Made by a program: the position numbers and the translations under genes | The notes under the pieces: generated by a model | The model's input: the letters and a program-made list of their open reading frames with translations, nothing else | What the model was told of the DNA's origin: nothing | The model's database searches: none | Assembly: GCA_039683515.1 (NCBI GenBank) | Contig: JBDKRG010000010.1 | Location: 62,001-126,000, forward strand | Source of the DNA: JAJFUE01 sp039683515 | GTDB lineage: Bacteria; Sumerlaeota; Sumerlaeia; MVZB01 | Length of the DNA stretch: 64,000 nucleotides | Direction: 5' to 3' | Shown here: piece after piece, positions 40,576 to 49,337 of the stretch | How positions within the stretch are numbered: position 1 is the stretch's first letter | How the letters are laid out: each line of letters begins with the position of its first letter

Positions 40576-42018
40576 ATGCGCGAGGACTCGGCGTCCAAGA
40601 TTCAGTGGGAAGATCAGACCGTCAGCCCCCTGACCCACATCAAGGTGATCGGCGTCGGCGGCGGCGGCTGCAACGCGGTCGACGACATGGTCCGCAAGGG
40701 CTTTGCCGGCGTTGAATTCTATGCGATCAACACCGACTTCCAGTCGCTCAAGAAGAGCGCGGTCCCCAACAAGGTCCAGGTCGGCGACGGCGTGACCCAC
40801 GGCCTCGGCACGGGCGCCTCGCCCGAACTCGGCGAGCGCGCCATCCGCGACGCCGAGCAGGAGATCCGCGGCATCCTCGAGGGCGCGGACATGGTCTTCA
40901 TCACCGCCGGCATGGGCGGCGGCACCGGCACCGGCGGCGCCCCCGTCATCGCCGAAATCGCCCGCTCGATGGACATTCTCTGCGTCGCGATCGTCACCAA
41001 GCCGTTCACGTTCGAAGGGCCCCAGCGCAGCCGGCGCGCCCAGCAGGGCATCCTCAAGCTGCGCGACCACGTCGACACGATGATCGTGATCATGAACGAC
41101 AAGCTCATGGAGACGGTCGGCCCCAAGACGCCGCTGACCGAGGCGTTCAAGATCGCCAACAGCGTGCTGGCGCAGGGGATCCGCGCCATCAGCGACCTGG
41201 TCTCGATGCCGGGCCTGATCAACGTCGACTTCCGCGACGTCCGCACGATCATGGGCCAGACCGGCGGCGCCGTGATGGGCGTCGGCGTCGGCAAGGGCGA
41301 GAACCGCGCGGTCGAGGCGGTCAAGAAGGCCTGCCACAGCCCGCTTCAGGAAAAGATCGTCATCGACGGCGCCCGCGGCGTGCTGATCAACATCACCGGC
41401 GGCCCGGACATCACGATGCACGAAATTAATGAAGCCACGAGCATGGTCTACGAGTCGGCCGACCAGGACGCCGACATCATCTTCGGCGTCGTGATCGACG
41501 AGAAGATGACCGACGAGATGCGCGTCACGATCATCGCCACCGGCTTCGCCGAGAATCCCGACAGCGTGCCGCCGCCGACCGAGCGCGTCCGCTCGCGGTC
41601 AAGCCTGTTCTCCTCGAACGAGCCGATGGCGCTCGACGAGGAGCCGCGCGCCCGCGACCTGAACGAGCCGAACGAAGTTCCCGCCCTTCACCGCAAGCGC
41701 GAGCGCGAGGGGGTGGCGGCGCCCGCCCCGTCGATCGACTGGGGAAGCCGCGAGAATCCGCTGAGCGAATGGGACGATCAGCCGGCGAGCAGCCAGTCCG
41801 CCGCGGCTCCGGGCAACGGCGGGGCCAGCGTGGCGCCGGCAGCCCCGGCTCCGGCCAATCCCGCCCCGGCCTCCGCGCCGGCAATGTCGACGCCGGTGTT
41901 CGCCGACTCGGCGCCGTCGGTCCGGCCGACGACGCCCAACGACACGGCGCCGCCCGAGGACGATCCCTACGACATCCCGGCGCTGCAGAGAAGGCGCCGT
42001 CAGCGGTTCTTCGAATAA
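40576..42018 (+). CDS. ftsZ: Cell division protein FtsZ
   Basis: 480 residues from the ATG at 40576, with GAGGAAGA upstream; earlier in-frame ATGs (40399, 40516) add non-conserved sequence. Tubulin-like GTPase motifs are IGVGGGGCNAVDDM, the G-box GGGTGTG (114-120), NTDFQSL, and the T7-loop region GLINVDFRDVR. A long Pro/Ala/Ser-rich linker (about 345-460) ends in a conserved C-terminal peptide, YDIPALQRRRRQRFFE, that binds FtsA and ZipA-like tethers. A strong terminator follows. It is transcribed apart from ftsA because of the inserted DNA. Confidence 0.95.
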   Translation: MREDSASKIQWEDQTVSPLTHIKVIGVGGGGCNAVDDMVRKGFAGVEFYAINTDFQSLKKSAVPNKVQVGDGVTHGLGTGASPELGERAIRDAEQEIRGILEGADMVFITAGMGGGTGTGGAPVIAEIARSMDILCVAIVTKPFTFEGPQRSRRAQQGILKLRDHVDTMIVIMNDKLMETVGPKTPLTEAFKIANSVLAQGIRAISDLVSMPGLINVDFRDVRTIMGQTGGAVMGVGVGKGENRAVEAVKKACHSPLQEKIVIDGARGVLINITGGPDITMHEINEATSMVYESADQDADIIFGVVIDEKMTDEMRVTIIATGFAENPDSVPPPTERVRSRSSLFSSNEPMALDEEPRARDLNEPNEVPALHRKREREGVAAPAPSIDWGSRENPLSEWDDQPASSQSAAAPGNGGASVAPAAPAPANPAPASAPAMSTPVFADSAPSVRPTTPNDTAPPEDDPYDIPALQRRRRQRFFE

Positions 42019-42035
42019 GCGAAAAACAAGTAAAC

Positions 42036-42069
42036 GCAAAAAGGGCGATCACTCGATCGCCCTTTTTTG
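42036..42069 (+). terminator. Intrinsic terminator after ftsZ
   Basis: AAAAAGGGCGATC pairs with GATCGCCCTTTTTT across the loop ACTC (stem 42043-42050 with 42055-42062, plus A/T pairs). It works in either direction. Confidence 0.85.
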
Positions 42070-42225
42070 TTGTGAGTTGATCATGCAGTAGCCCGAGGTC
42101 GCTATACCCGTTGACGAAAGTTTTCCGGCGACAGGAATGGCCGGCGCCCCCGTCGGCCATTCACGCATCAGCGGCGGATTCATGATCGAACCGGTAAACC
42201 GGTTCCGGGTGTCATGCGATGGCAC

Positions 42226-42302
42226 CGGGGGTGGGTTCGGCTCGCAGGCTCGCCAAACCAACCCCCCGGCTTTGGGATCGAACCGCTTCGTGGTTCAAAT
42301 GC
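42226..42302. repeat. Two-module intergenic repeat, uninterrupted copy
   Basis: Module A is GGGGGTGGGTTCGGCTCGCA followed by GGCTCGCCAAACCAACCCCC, a hairpin; module B is GGGATCGAACCGCTTCGTGG followed by TTCAAA, also a hairpin. They are joined by GGCTTT. A palindrome GAACCGGTAAACCGGTTC precedes at 42188-42205. The 419-bp spacer 42019-42437 holds only the terminator and these repeats. Confidence 0.7.
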
Positions 42303-42437
42303 AACCCGACATCGTGAGCCTGACAGACTACCAGCGTTCCGCGCTCAAGCTCGGGCCGCTGCATTTTTTATGTCAACGCTTTCGCTCTTTTGCGGGTTAT
42401 TAGATAATGCGTGTGATTCAGACAGAGCGGGGGTTTC

Positions 42438-43037
42438 ATGAGCGGGGTTGAACCGATAGCCCTGGAGCGCGAGGCGGGCGACGAGCAGGTGGCCGCGTGG
42501 CTTGCCGGCGCGCGGGCCGGGTCCGAAGAAATGTTCGCCCTCCTCATGGCGCGCTTCCGGCCGATGATCTGGGGGCTTGCGTGGCGGATGGGGCTCAGCC
42601 ACGACGACGCGTGGGACATCAGCCAGCAGATGGTTCTGCGCATCTGGCAGGCGCTCCCCAAGTACCGCCCCGAACAGAACCTTGCCGGCTGGATCCGCAC
42701 GATCGCCGTGCGTGAGGGGCTGCGCTGGCTCGACCAAACCCGCAAGACTCGCCGCGCCATCGGGATCGACGACCTGGCGACGATCCCCGCGCAATTGCGC
42801 GTCGACAACGACGGCCCAAGGATGATTCTCGCCGGCGAGCGCCGCGAGCGGATCGAGGCCGCGCTCGTCAATCTTTCAGGCCAGCAGCGCGCGGCCGTCG
42901 TCCTCAGGTTTTACGAAGACATGACCGTCGGCGAGATCGCCGAGGCGATGGAGTGCGCCGAGGGGACCGTCAAACAGCATCTTTTCCGCGCGATGGCGAA
43001 ACTCCGCCGCGCCCTCAAGAAGGACGAGCAGCCATGA
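42438..43037 (+). CDS. ECF-type RNA polymerase sigma factor
   Basis: 199 residues. Sigma region 2 spans about 35-100 (FALLMARFRPMIWGLAWRMG, DDAWDISQQMVLRIWQALPKYRPE, LAGWIRTIAVREGLRWLDQ). Region 4 spans about 138-192 (ALVNLSGQQRAAVVLRFYEDM, TVGEIAEAMECAEGTVKQHL), the helix-turn-helix reading the -35 box. No region 3, so it is an ECF sigma. Its stop overlaps the start of the zinc-finger anti-sigma gene (ATGA), the usual arrangement. Confidence 0.92.
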   Translation: MSGVEPIALEREAGDEQVAAWLAGARAGSEEMFALLMARFRPMIWGLAWRMGLSHDDAWDISQQMVLRIWQALPKYRPEQNLAGWIRTIAVREGLRWLDQTRKTRRAIGIDDLATIPAQLRVDNDGPRMILAGERRERIEAALVNLSGQQRAAVVLRFYEDMTVGEIAEAMECAEGTVKQHLFRAMAKLRRALKKDEQP

Positions 43038-43555
43038 ACCGGCATTTGACCGAAGACGAGCGCAGCGCGCTCATTCTGGGCATCACGCCGCCGGGCGAGG
43101 CCGAACGGCTGCGCCGGCACCTGGACGGTTGCGAATCATGCCGCCGGGAGCTGGCCGACGACCGCCAGATCCTTGAAGGCCTTGAAGAGTTGCAACCGGG
43201 CGAGCCGTCGACGGAGCGCTGGGATAATCTGGTGCACGAAGCGGCGACGCGTCCGCCGGTTGTGATCCCGGTGCGGTCCTCGTTCGAGCCGATGGTCTTC
43301 TGGCTGGCGCGGGCGGCCGTGCTGGCGCTTGTGTTCGTCTCGGGGTTCTGGGCGGGTGGCGCGCGCGAGGCGCTCAATGCGCCGCGGGCGCCCGTCACGC
43401 GCGCGAGCGCGCCGGCCGACGAAACGCCTTCAAAAATCGATCGCGCCCGCGTCGTCGGGATGGCCGACGATCGACGCACCGGCTGCTTCACCACCTGCGT
43501 TCAGCTCGATTCCGCCCTGAGCACGGCCACGCTGAATTCGGATTTCTGGAGATAA
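43034..43555 (+). CDS. Zinc-finger anti-sigma factor, membrane-bound
   Basis: 173 residues from the ATG at 43034. The N-terminal ZAS domain has His 29, Cys 33 and Cys 36 (RRHLDGCESCRREL), the H-x3-C-x2-C zinc motif that binds the cognate sigma. One membrane helix follows (FWLARAAVLALVFVSGFWAGG, about 97-117). The outer part is short and has two cysteines (GCFTTC), which might sense redox or cross-link. It overlaps the sigma gene and is followed after 3 bases by the O-antigen-ligase-like gene. Confidence 0.85.
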   Translation: MNRHLTEDERSALILGITPPGEAERLRRHLDGCESCRRELADDRQILEGLEELQPGEPSTERWDNLVHEAATRPPVVIPVRSSFEPMVFWLARAAVLALVFVSGFWAGGAREALNAPRAPVTRASAPADETPSKIDRARVVGMADDRRTGCFTTCVQLDSALSTATLNSDFWR

Positions 43556-43558
43556 ACC

Positions 43559-45754
43559 ATGCTGCCCACGAACCCGGAAATGGACGACAATCTGGCCGAA
43601 TCCAAACAGAAACTGCCGTGGCTTTCGATCGCCGCCGAGTTTCACGTCATCCTGCTGGCCGCGATCGTGCTCGCAATGACGGCGATCACGCACAACCTGG
43701 ACGACATCAAGGTGCTTCTGTTTTACATCGCCGGGCCGATCCTGATGCTGATGGGCCTTTCGCTGGCCGTTACGGGCCAGGCGCCGGCCCCGAACAAGCT
43801 GATCGCGGCCGGCCTCTTGTCGTATGGCGCGGTTCTTTTGATTTCGACCATGGTGTCCGACTACGCCTATGCCGGCTGGGACCAGTGCCTGTTCCAATGG
43901 GCGGCGTTCGGTTTTTTCATTTCGGCGATGGCGATCGGGTCGTCGCGGAAACCCGGCGAGACGCTCATGCGCGGTCTTGTCGTCATGCTGCTGATTACGA
44001 ATCTGGTCGGGTTCTTCATGTTCAACCTGACCGGCGGCGGCCATTCGGGGGTGGAATGGCTGTATCAGAAACTTTATGGCGAAATCGCGTTCACCCATCC
44101 CCCAAGTCTCTACCGGCTCCTGAGGACGTTAAAGGGCGCGCAATCGGACATGCAATCGACGATCCTGAGCCGCGATTTTTATGCTTCGTTTTGCGTGTTC
44201 ATCCTGCCGTTTGCGATGCTGCTGGCCGTCGAGCCGGGGCGCTCCCAGTTTCGGAAAGCGTGGCGGGTTCTCGGCCTGATCGCCTCGGCGACCGCGACCG
44301 CCACGGTCGTCCTGTGCTCCAGCAAGTTCCAGCTCTTCGCGCTGGCGCTCTGCCCGATCCTGTTCTCGGCGTTGTTCATGCCGACCCGGAGCGAGGGCGA
44401 AGATGGCGAAGACCGGCGCGCGTGGCTGGCGGGGCTTGTCGTCCTGATGTTCGTCACGGCCGCCGCGATGGCGTTCCTGAGCTTTCCCAGAATTCTTGCT
44501 TACCTGAAGTATCCTTACATTTCATGGAACGCGCTTTCGATCATGTGGCCCGGCGCGTTGATGAATTTTGTCCACAACCCGATTCTCGGCACCGGCCCCG
44601 GCACGTTCGCCATTTACTTCCCGCTCTATCGCGATCCCAGCTACTTCAGCAACGGCATCAGCCATGTGACAACGTTTTCGCACAACCATTTCCTGGACGT
44701 GATGAGCGACACCGGCGCGCTCGGGCTGATCGCGTTCGTCGTGCTGCTCGCGGGGATTGTTGCGCCGCTCGTGCGGGCGTTCCGGCATCCCGATGCGCTC
44801 CTGCGCAGCCGGATCGTCGCGGGCCTGATCGCATTTGTGGTTATTATTTGTTCGATCATGGCCGGGCCGTTCAGCCGCTGGCCGGTCGGCGCGATCACGA
44901 TGTGGTCGGTGTTCGGCCTGATCGCGGGCTGGGGGATGCAGGCGACGGCCTCGGAAGAAACCATGAGCCGACCCATCAAATGGGGGCTCGCCGCGCTGGC
45001 GCTTGCGGCGGTCATGATGCTCCCCGTCTCGGTCATGCACGGCAAGCATTACTGGAACTCGGCCGTTTCTTATGCGCAGGGGGTCGGTTGCATGGAGCCG
45101 GGCATGAATGCCCTCGAGAAAGGGGATATGGAAGATACCGAGGCGCTGTTGCTCGAGTCGGCCGGTTATTTCGAGGCCGCGATCGCGCGCGAGCCGCATT
45201 CTCTTTCGCCGTATTACAAGTTGGGCTCGGTGTGGACCACGTTGAACGCGTTGGAAGCGAGCAAAACCAACGCGACTGGAAGCGGGAAAAAATCCGCCGA
45301 GGCCGAACGGCATCGCGCGCTTTCGGATCGGTATCTGGTCAAAGCCAAGGACGCGTACGAGAGCCTTTCGGCGCTCAACCCCAACTACGCCCAGATCCAT
45401 TACAATCTGGGGATTGTTTACGACCTGTATGGCGACGTGCTCCGGCGGCTGGCCGAAGGCTCGCCCCGGCGCGACGCGCTCGGCCGGGAAGCCGACAGGT
45501 ACGGCGTGATGTCCATGGACCGGTTTGCGTACAACATCAAAATGTCCGACACGAAGGAATCTGCGTACGGGTATATCCATTCCCTCATGAAGCACAAGCG
45601 GTATGTGGACGCCCTGCGCGTGGCCCAGAAGTGGAGCGACCGCGAGCCCGGCGACGCGGACCTGGCAGGGTTGTATTGCCTGGCCGCCCAGGAAACCGGG
45701 AATCAACAGGCCATCGACCGCGCCGCCGAACGGGTGAAGAAGATAGCCCGGTAA
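43559..45754 (+). CDS. O-antigen ligase/polymerase-like (Wzy_C) membrane protein with C-terminal TPR region
   Basis: 731 residues. Residues 1-480 hold about twelve membrane helices. The signature large outside loop contains ILGTGPGTFAIYFPLYRD, then FSHNHFLDVMSDTGALGLIAF, the Wzy_C/WaaL motif with its conserved His. The last 230 residues are soluble, with TPR-like helices (AGYFEAAIAREPHSLSPYYKLG, HYNLGIVYDLYGDV). Such proteins polymerise or ligate lipid-linked polysaccharides on the periplasmic side, and TPR fusions are common. It follows the anti-sigma gene by only 3 bases, so the ECF pair may control it. Confidence 0.8.
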   Translation: MLPTNPEMDDNLAESKQKLPWLSIAAEFHVILLAAIVLAMTAITHNLDDIKVLLFYIAGPILMLMGLSLAVTGQAPAPNKLIAAGLLSYGAVLLISTMVSDYAYAGWDQCLFQWAAFGFFISAMAIGSSRKPGETLMRGLVVMLLITNLVGFFMFNLTGGGHSGVEWLYQKLYGEIAFTHPPSLYRLLRTLKGAQSDMQSTILSRDFYASFCVFILPFAMLLAVEPGRSQFRKAWRVLGLIASATATATVVLCSSKFQLFALALCPILFSALFMPTRSEGEDGEDRRAWLAGLVVLMFVTAAAMAFLSFPRILAYLKYPYISWNALSIMWPGALMNFVHNPILGTGPGTFAIYFPLYRDPSYFSNGISHVTTFSHNHFLDVMSDTGALGLIAFVVLLAGIVAPLVRAFRHPDALLRSRIVAGLIAFVVIICSIMAGPFSRWPVGAITMWSVFGLIAGWGMQATASEETMSRPIKWGLAALALAAVMMLPVSVMHGKHYWNSAVSYAQGVGCMEPGMNALEKGDMEDTEALLLESAGYFEAAIAREPHSLSPYYKLGSVWTTLNALEASKTNATGSGKKSAEAERHRALSDRYLVKAKDAYESLSALNPNYAQIHYNLGIVYDLYGDVLRRLAEGSPRRDALGREADRYGVMSMDRFAYNIKMSDTKESAYGYIHSLMKHKRYVDALRVAQKWSDREPGDADLAGLYCLAAQETGNQQAIDRAAERVKKIAR

Positions 45755-45773
45755 TCGCTCTTTTCAATCATGG

Positions 45774-45806
45774 GACCCATAGGACCCATAGGACTTATAG
45801 GTCCCA
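45774..45806. repeat. Nonamer tandem repeat (AGGACCCAT)
   Basis: Units GGGACCCAT, AGGACCCAT, AGGACTTAT and AGGTCCCAT follow the ligase-like gene by 20 bases. The same family as 36285-36327. Confidence 0.85.
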
Positions 45807-45896
45807 TCCTGACTTACTTGGACTGGCAACTCCGGCGGGGATTGTGTATGGTGGTCAATCCGCATGCACGCGGCACTGCCGGAGGTTAGCCGAGCC

Positions 45897-47147
45897 ATGA
45901 CGACCGAGACCGAGTCCGAACCGATCCCGATCCCCGCATCGATCCGCGAGGAGTGGGAAATTCTCACGAGCGGGACGGTCGACGTCCTGCCGGCCGAACA
46001 GTTCCGCGACCGGCTGCTCGAGGCCAAGGCCCAGAACCGGCCGATCCGCATCAAGCTCGGCGCCGACCCGACCGCCCCCGACCTGCACGTCGGCCACAGC
46101 GTCCAATTGAACAAGCTCAAGCAGTTCCAGGAGCTCGGCCACCAGGTCGTGTTTATTTTGGGGGATTTCACGGCGTCGATCGGCGACCCGACGGGGAAGA
46201 ACGAGACCCGCCCGCCGCTCTCCTGGGAGGCGATCGAGGAAAACGCCAAGACGTACCTCGACCAGATCTTCATGATCCTGGATCCCGACAAGACCGAAGT
46301 CGTCCGCAACAGCCAGTGGTTCACGAAGATGAGCTTCAGCGACGTGATCCGGCTGGCGTCGCGCTACACGGTGGCGCGGATGCTCGAGCGCGACGACTTC
46401 ACCAAGCGCTACACCGAGGGCCGCCCGATTCATGTCCACGAGTTTCTGTATCCGCTCGTCCAGGGGTGGGACTCGGTCGAGGTCCGCGCGGATATCGAGC
46501 TGGGCGGCACCGACCAGAAGTTCAACCTGCTCGTCGGCCGGGAGCTGATGCGCGAGATGAACATGGCGCCGCAGTGCATCATGACGCTGCCGCTGCTGGT
46601 CGGCCTCGACGGCGTCAACAAGATGAGCAAGAGCCTCGGCAATTACATTGGCTTGACCGAGGCGCCCGACCAGATTTTCGGCAAGACGATGAGCGTCCCC
46701 GACGAGATGATGCGCGACTACCTGGTGCTGGCGCTCGGCTACCGGGAAGCCGAGGCCAACACGCTGATCGCCGAGGTTTCGACCGGCAAGCTCCATCCGC
46801 GGGACCTCAAGGCGCGGATCGGCCGCGAGCTGGTTGCCCGCTACCACGGCGAGGCCGCCGCCAGGGCCGCCCAGGAGAACTTCGACCGGATGTTCCGGGA
46901 GCGGGAAGTGCCGGCCGAGATGGAAACGGCCGCGGTCGACAGCGCCGGGGCGGGCCGGCTGGGGGTCACGAAGCTGGTCGTGGCGGCCGGGCTGGCGGGC
47001 TCCAACAGCGAGGCGCGGCGGCTGGTGGAGCAGGGGGGCGTGAGCCTGAACGGGGAGAAAATCGCCGATCCGAAGGCCGAAATCGCGGCCGGCGAATACA
47101 TTCTCAAGGTCGGCAAGCGTCAGTTCAAACGAATTCAGTTGACTTAG
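45897..47147 (+). CDS. tyrS: Tyrosyl-tRNA synthetase
   Basis: 416 residues from the ATG at 45897, with GGAGG 11 bases upstream. Class I motifs are PDLHVGHSVQL (HIGH type, about 62-72) and NKMSKSLGN (KMSKS, about 240). GDFTASIGDPTGKNETRPPL is typical of the second, TyrZ-like subclass. The C-terminal S4 RNA-binding domain (about 345-416) has RRLVEQGGVSLNGEK. It charges tRNA-Tyr. No T-box leader was seen in the short spacer. Confidence 0.94.
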   Translation: MTTETESEPIPIPASIREEWEILTSGTVDVLPAEQFRDRLLEAKAQNRPIRIKLGADPTAPDLHVGHSVQLNKLKQFQELGHQVVFILGDFTASIGDPTGKNETRPPLSWEAIEENAKTYLDQIFMILDPDKTEVVRNSQWFTKMSFSDVIRLASRYTVARMLERDDFTKRYTEGRPIHVHEFLYPLVQGWDSVEVRADIELGGTDQKFNLLVGRELMREMNMAPQCIMTLPLLVGLDGVNKMSKSLGNYIGLTEAPDQIFGKTMSVPDEMMRDYLVLALGYREAEANTLIAEVSTGKLHPRDLKARIGRELVARYHGEAAARAAQENFDRMFREREVPAEMETAAVDSAGAGRLGVTKLVVAAGLAGSNSEARRLVEQGGVSLNGEKIADPKAEIAAGEYILKVGKRQFKRIQLT

Positions 47148-47225
47148 GCCCGTCAAGACTGGAAAAAATAAGGGTTCGTCCCCGAGGGGCCGACCCACAT
47201 GTAATCAAGGATAACCCACTCGATC

Positions 47226-49223
47226 ATGGTCAAACTTCAGGACTTGCGCAATCCGCGGCACGTGAGGCTGCCGCTCTACGTTCTGTTCGCCGTCGTCGTC
47301 GTGTCGTTCGTGTTCTTCTATGGATGGCACCCGACCGAGGGCGACCGCGGCACGGGCCAGTTCGGCAAGCTGAAAAGCGACACCTTCAGCCTGTTCAAGA
47401 AGTGGACCTACATCGGCAAGAACGAGATGACCCAGGCCAACCAGCACCTCATCCGCGAGAAGGAGTCGCTGTTGCCGTCGTACGTTCGGCAGATCTACCA
47501 GCAGCGGCCGGGGATGATGGAAACGATCATGGGCAAGATCGTGACGCAGCAGGAGGTCGCGCAGGACGCGGCCGACACGATCGTGACCGAGCGCGCCGCC
47601 CGCAAGATGGGCATCGTCGTCACCAGCCAGGACATCATCGACCGGCTCAAGCAGCAGCAGCAGCAACAGCCCGGCCTGACCGATGAAATGCTCGACCAGT
47701 ATGCGGCCCAGATGGGCCTGAGCGGCGGCAAGCACGAGCTGATCGAGCTCGAGCGCCGGAACAACGAGCTGGAGCGCGTCCGCGCCGTCAAGTCGATGGT
47801 CGCCCATGCGTCGCTGTTCGAGCTGTGGCAGGAATACAGCCTCGCCAACGAGAAGCTCACCCTCCGGCTTGCGGCGTTCCCCAACGACGCGTTCACGTCG
47901 AGCGTCGTCGTCAGCGACGCCGACATCCAGAAATACTTCAACGAGCATCAAGAGGACTACCGCGTCCCGACGCAGCGCCGTTACCTTTACATCAAGGTCA
48001 CGCGCGACGAGCTGGGCAAGACGATCAAGCCGGCGGACGACCAGCTCCTCGACTACTTCAACAAGAACAAGGAAAAGTATGCCGAGCCGGCCGCGGTTCA
48101 GGCCCGCGAGCTCTTCGTCGCGGTTCGCGGCGGCGAGTCGGTCGAGCGCGTCATGACCATCATGAACGACCTGCGCACGTCCGCGGCGGCCACCGCCGAG
48201 TGGAACGCCCTGGCCGACCAGGCCCGCGACAAATACAAGCTGAACATCTACTCGCGCGAGACGCCGTGGCTGACGCAGGACGCGCCCGAGCGGCCGGCCG
48301 CCTACATGGAGCGCCTCTCGACCCTCGCGGTTGACCAGGTCTCGACCCCGATCCTGACGGAGGCCAGCGACAACGTCACGACCTCGGTCACGATCGCCAA
48401 GATCACCGCCCGGCGCGAGGCCGGCGTGCCGGCGTTCGACAAGGTCCGCGACCGCGTCAGCGCCGACTACGTCGCCCAGGAAACCGACAACCTCCTGAAG
48501 CTGCGCGGCGAGGAGTGGAAGGCCGCCCGCGCCAAGGTCAAGACCCTTGCGGAACTGGCCAAGGCCATCGGCGTCGACGACAAGATCACCACCATGGTCG
48601 ACGCTCTCGACTACCGGATCCCGGGCGTCGGCACGTTCGCCGAGAACCGCGACTACGTCGCCGGCCTGGCCGTCGACGAAATCAGCGACCCGATCCCGAG
48701 CGAGGACGGCCTCGTGGTGCTTCAGCCGACCGACCAGGTCGAGGCCCACGACCGCAAGCTGGAGGAAGTCCGCCCACAGATCATCGCGGCGATTCAGAAC
48801 GAGCGCGCCGGGGACCTGGCCCGCGCCGCCGCCCAGAACGCGCTGCAGCTGATCCAGGGCGGGGCGAAGTTCGACCAGGCCCTGGCCGACGCCCCGGTCA
48901 AGCCGGTCGCGACCGAGCCGCAGACGCGCCTCGAGCCGATCAAGGTGATCGGCGCCCCGATGATCGACTTCACCAAGCAGACGCTGCGCGTCGCCAAGGG
49001 CTCGGTCGGGATGACCCCCTACGGCTCGGACAAGGACAGGCCGGCGGGGTATGCCGTGTGGACGATCGTCGACCTGCAGCCTGTCAGCCGGGCGCAGTTC
49101 GCCGCCGAGCGTCAGCGCTTCGAGCGTGAATACCTGCAGATCCAGCGTCTGGCGATCGTCGACGAATGGCTTCGCGACCAGCGCGCGCAGGCGGATTTCC
49201 AGGTCACCCAGGCCGAGCGGTAG
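47226..49223 (+). CDS. Periplasmic PpiD/SurA-like folding factor
   Basis: 665 residues. One N-terminal membrane helix (LPLYVLFAVVVVSFVFFYGW, about 16-35) anchors a periplasmic part. SurA_N-like helices (ERAARKMGIVVTSQDIIDRL, YAAQMGLSGGKHELIELERR) and a PpiD-type arrangement with FAAFPNDAFTSSVVVSDADIQKYF follow. A parvulin-like segment may lie at about 270-400, but the characteristic active-site residues are not obvious, so it may act as a chaperone without isomerase activity. It follows tyrS by 78 bases and has its own terminator. Confidence 0.7.
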   Translation: MVKLQDLRNPRHVRLPLYVLFAVVVVSFVFFYGWHPTEGDRGTGQFGKLKSDTFSLFKKWTYIGKNEMTQANQHLIREKESLLPSYVRQIYQQRPGMMETIMGKIVTQQEVAQDAADTIVTERAARKMGIVVTSQDIIDRLKQQQQQQPGLTDEMLDQYAAQMGLSGGKHELIELERRNNELERVRAVKSMVAHASLFELWQEYSLANEKLTLRLAAFPNDAFTSSVVVSDADIQKYFNEHQEDYRVPTQRRYLYIKVTRDELGKTIKPADDQLLDYFNKNKEKYAEPAAVQARELFVAVRGGESVERVMTIMNDLRTSAAATAEWNALADQARDKYKLNIYSRETPWLTQDAPERPAAYMERLSTLAVDQVSTPILTEASDNVTTSVTIAKITARREAGVPAFDKVRDRVSADYVAQETDNLLKLRGEEWKAARAKVKTLAELAKAIGVDDKITTMVDALDYRIPGVGTFAENRDYVAGLAVDEISDPIPSEDGLVVLQPTDQVEAHDRKLEEVRPQIIAAIQNERAGDLARAAAQNALQLIQGGAKFDQALADAPVKPVATEPQTRLEPIKVIGAPMIDFTKQTLRVAKGSVGMTPYGSDKDRPAGYAVWTIVDLQPVSRAQFAAERQRFEREYLQIQRLAIVDEWLRDQRAQADFQVTQAER

Positions 49224-49260
49224 CCTTTGAGCGGCCACCCGCCATCCGCGTAGTCAAAAG

Positions 49261-49290
49261 AATAAGACGGGAAATCCTCCCGTCTTATTT
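49261..49290 (+). terminator. Intrinsic terminator
   Basis: A perfect 12-bp stem (AATAAGACGGGA with TCCCGTCTTATT) and 5-base loop are followed by T, A and TTTC-type bases. It separates the PpiD-like gene from the aminotransferase gene. Confidence 0.85.
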
Positions 49291-49337
49291 CATATACAAC
49301 AACCCATGCAGCAGATTGAGCAGTCCGGAGGAAGCAC

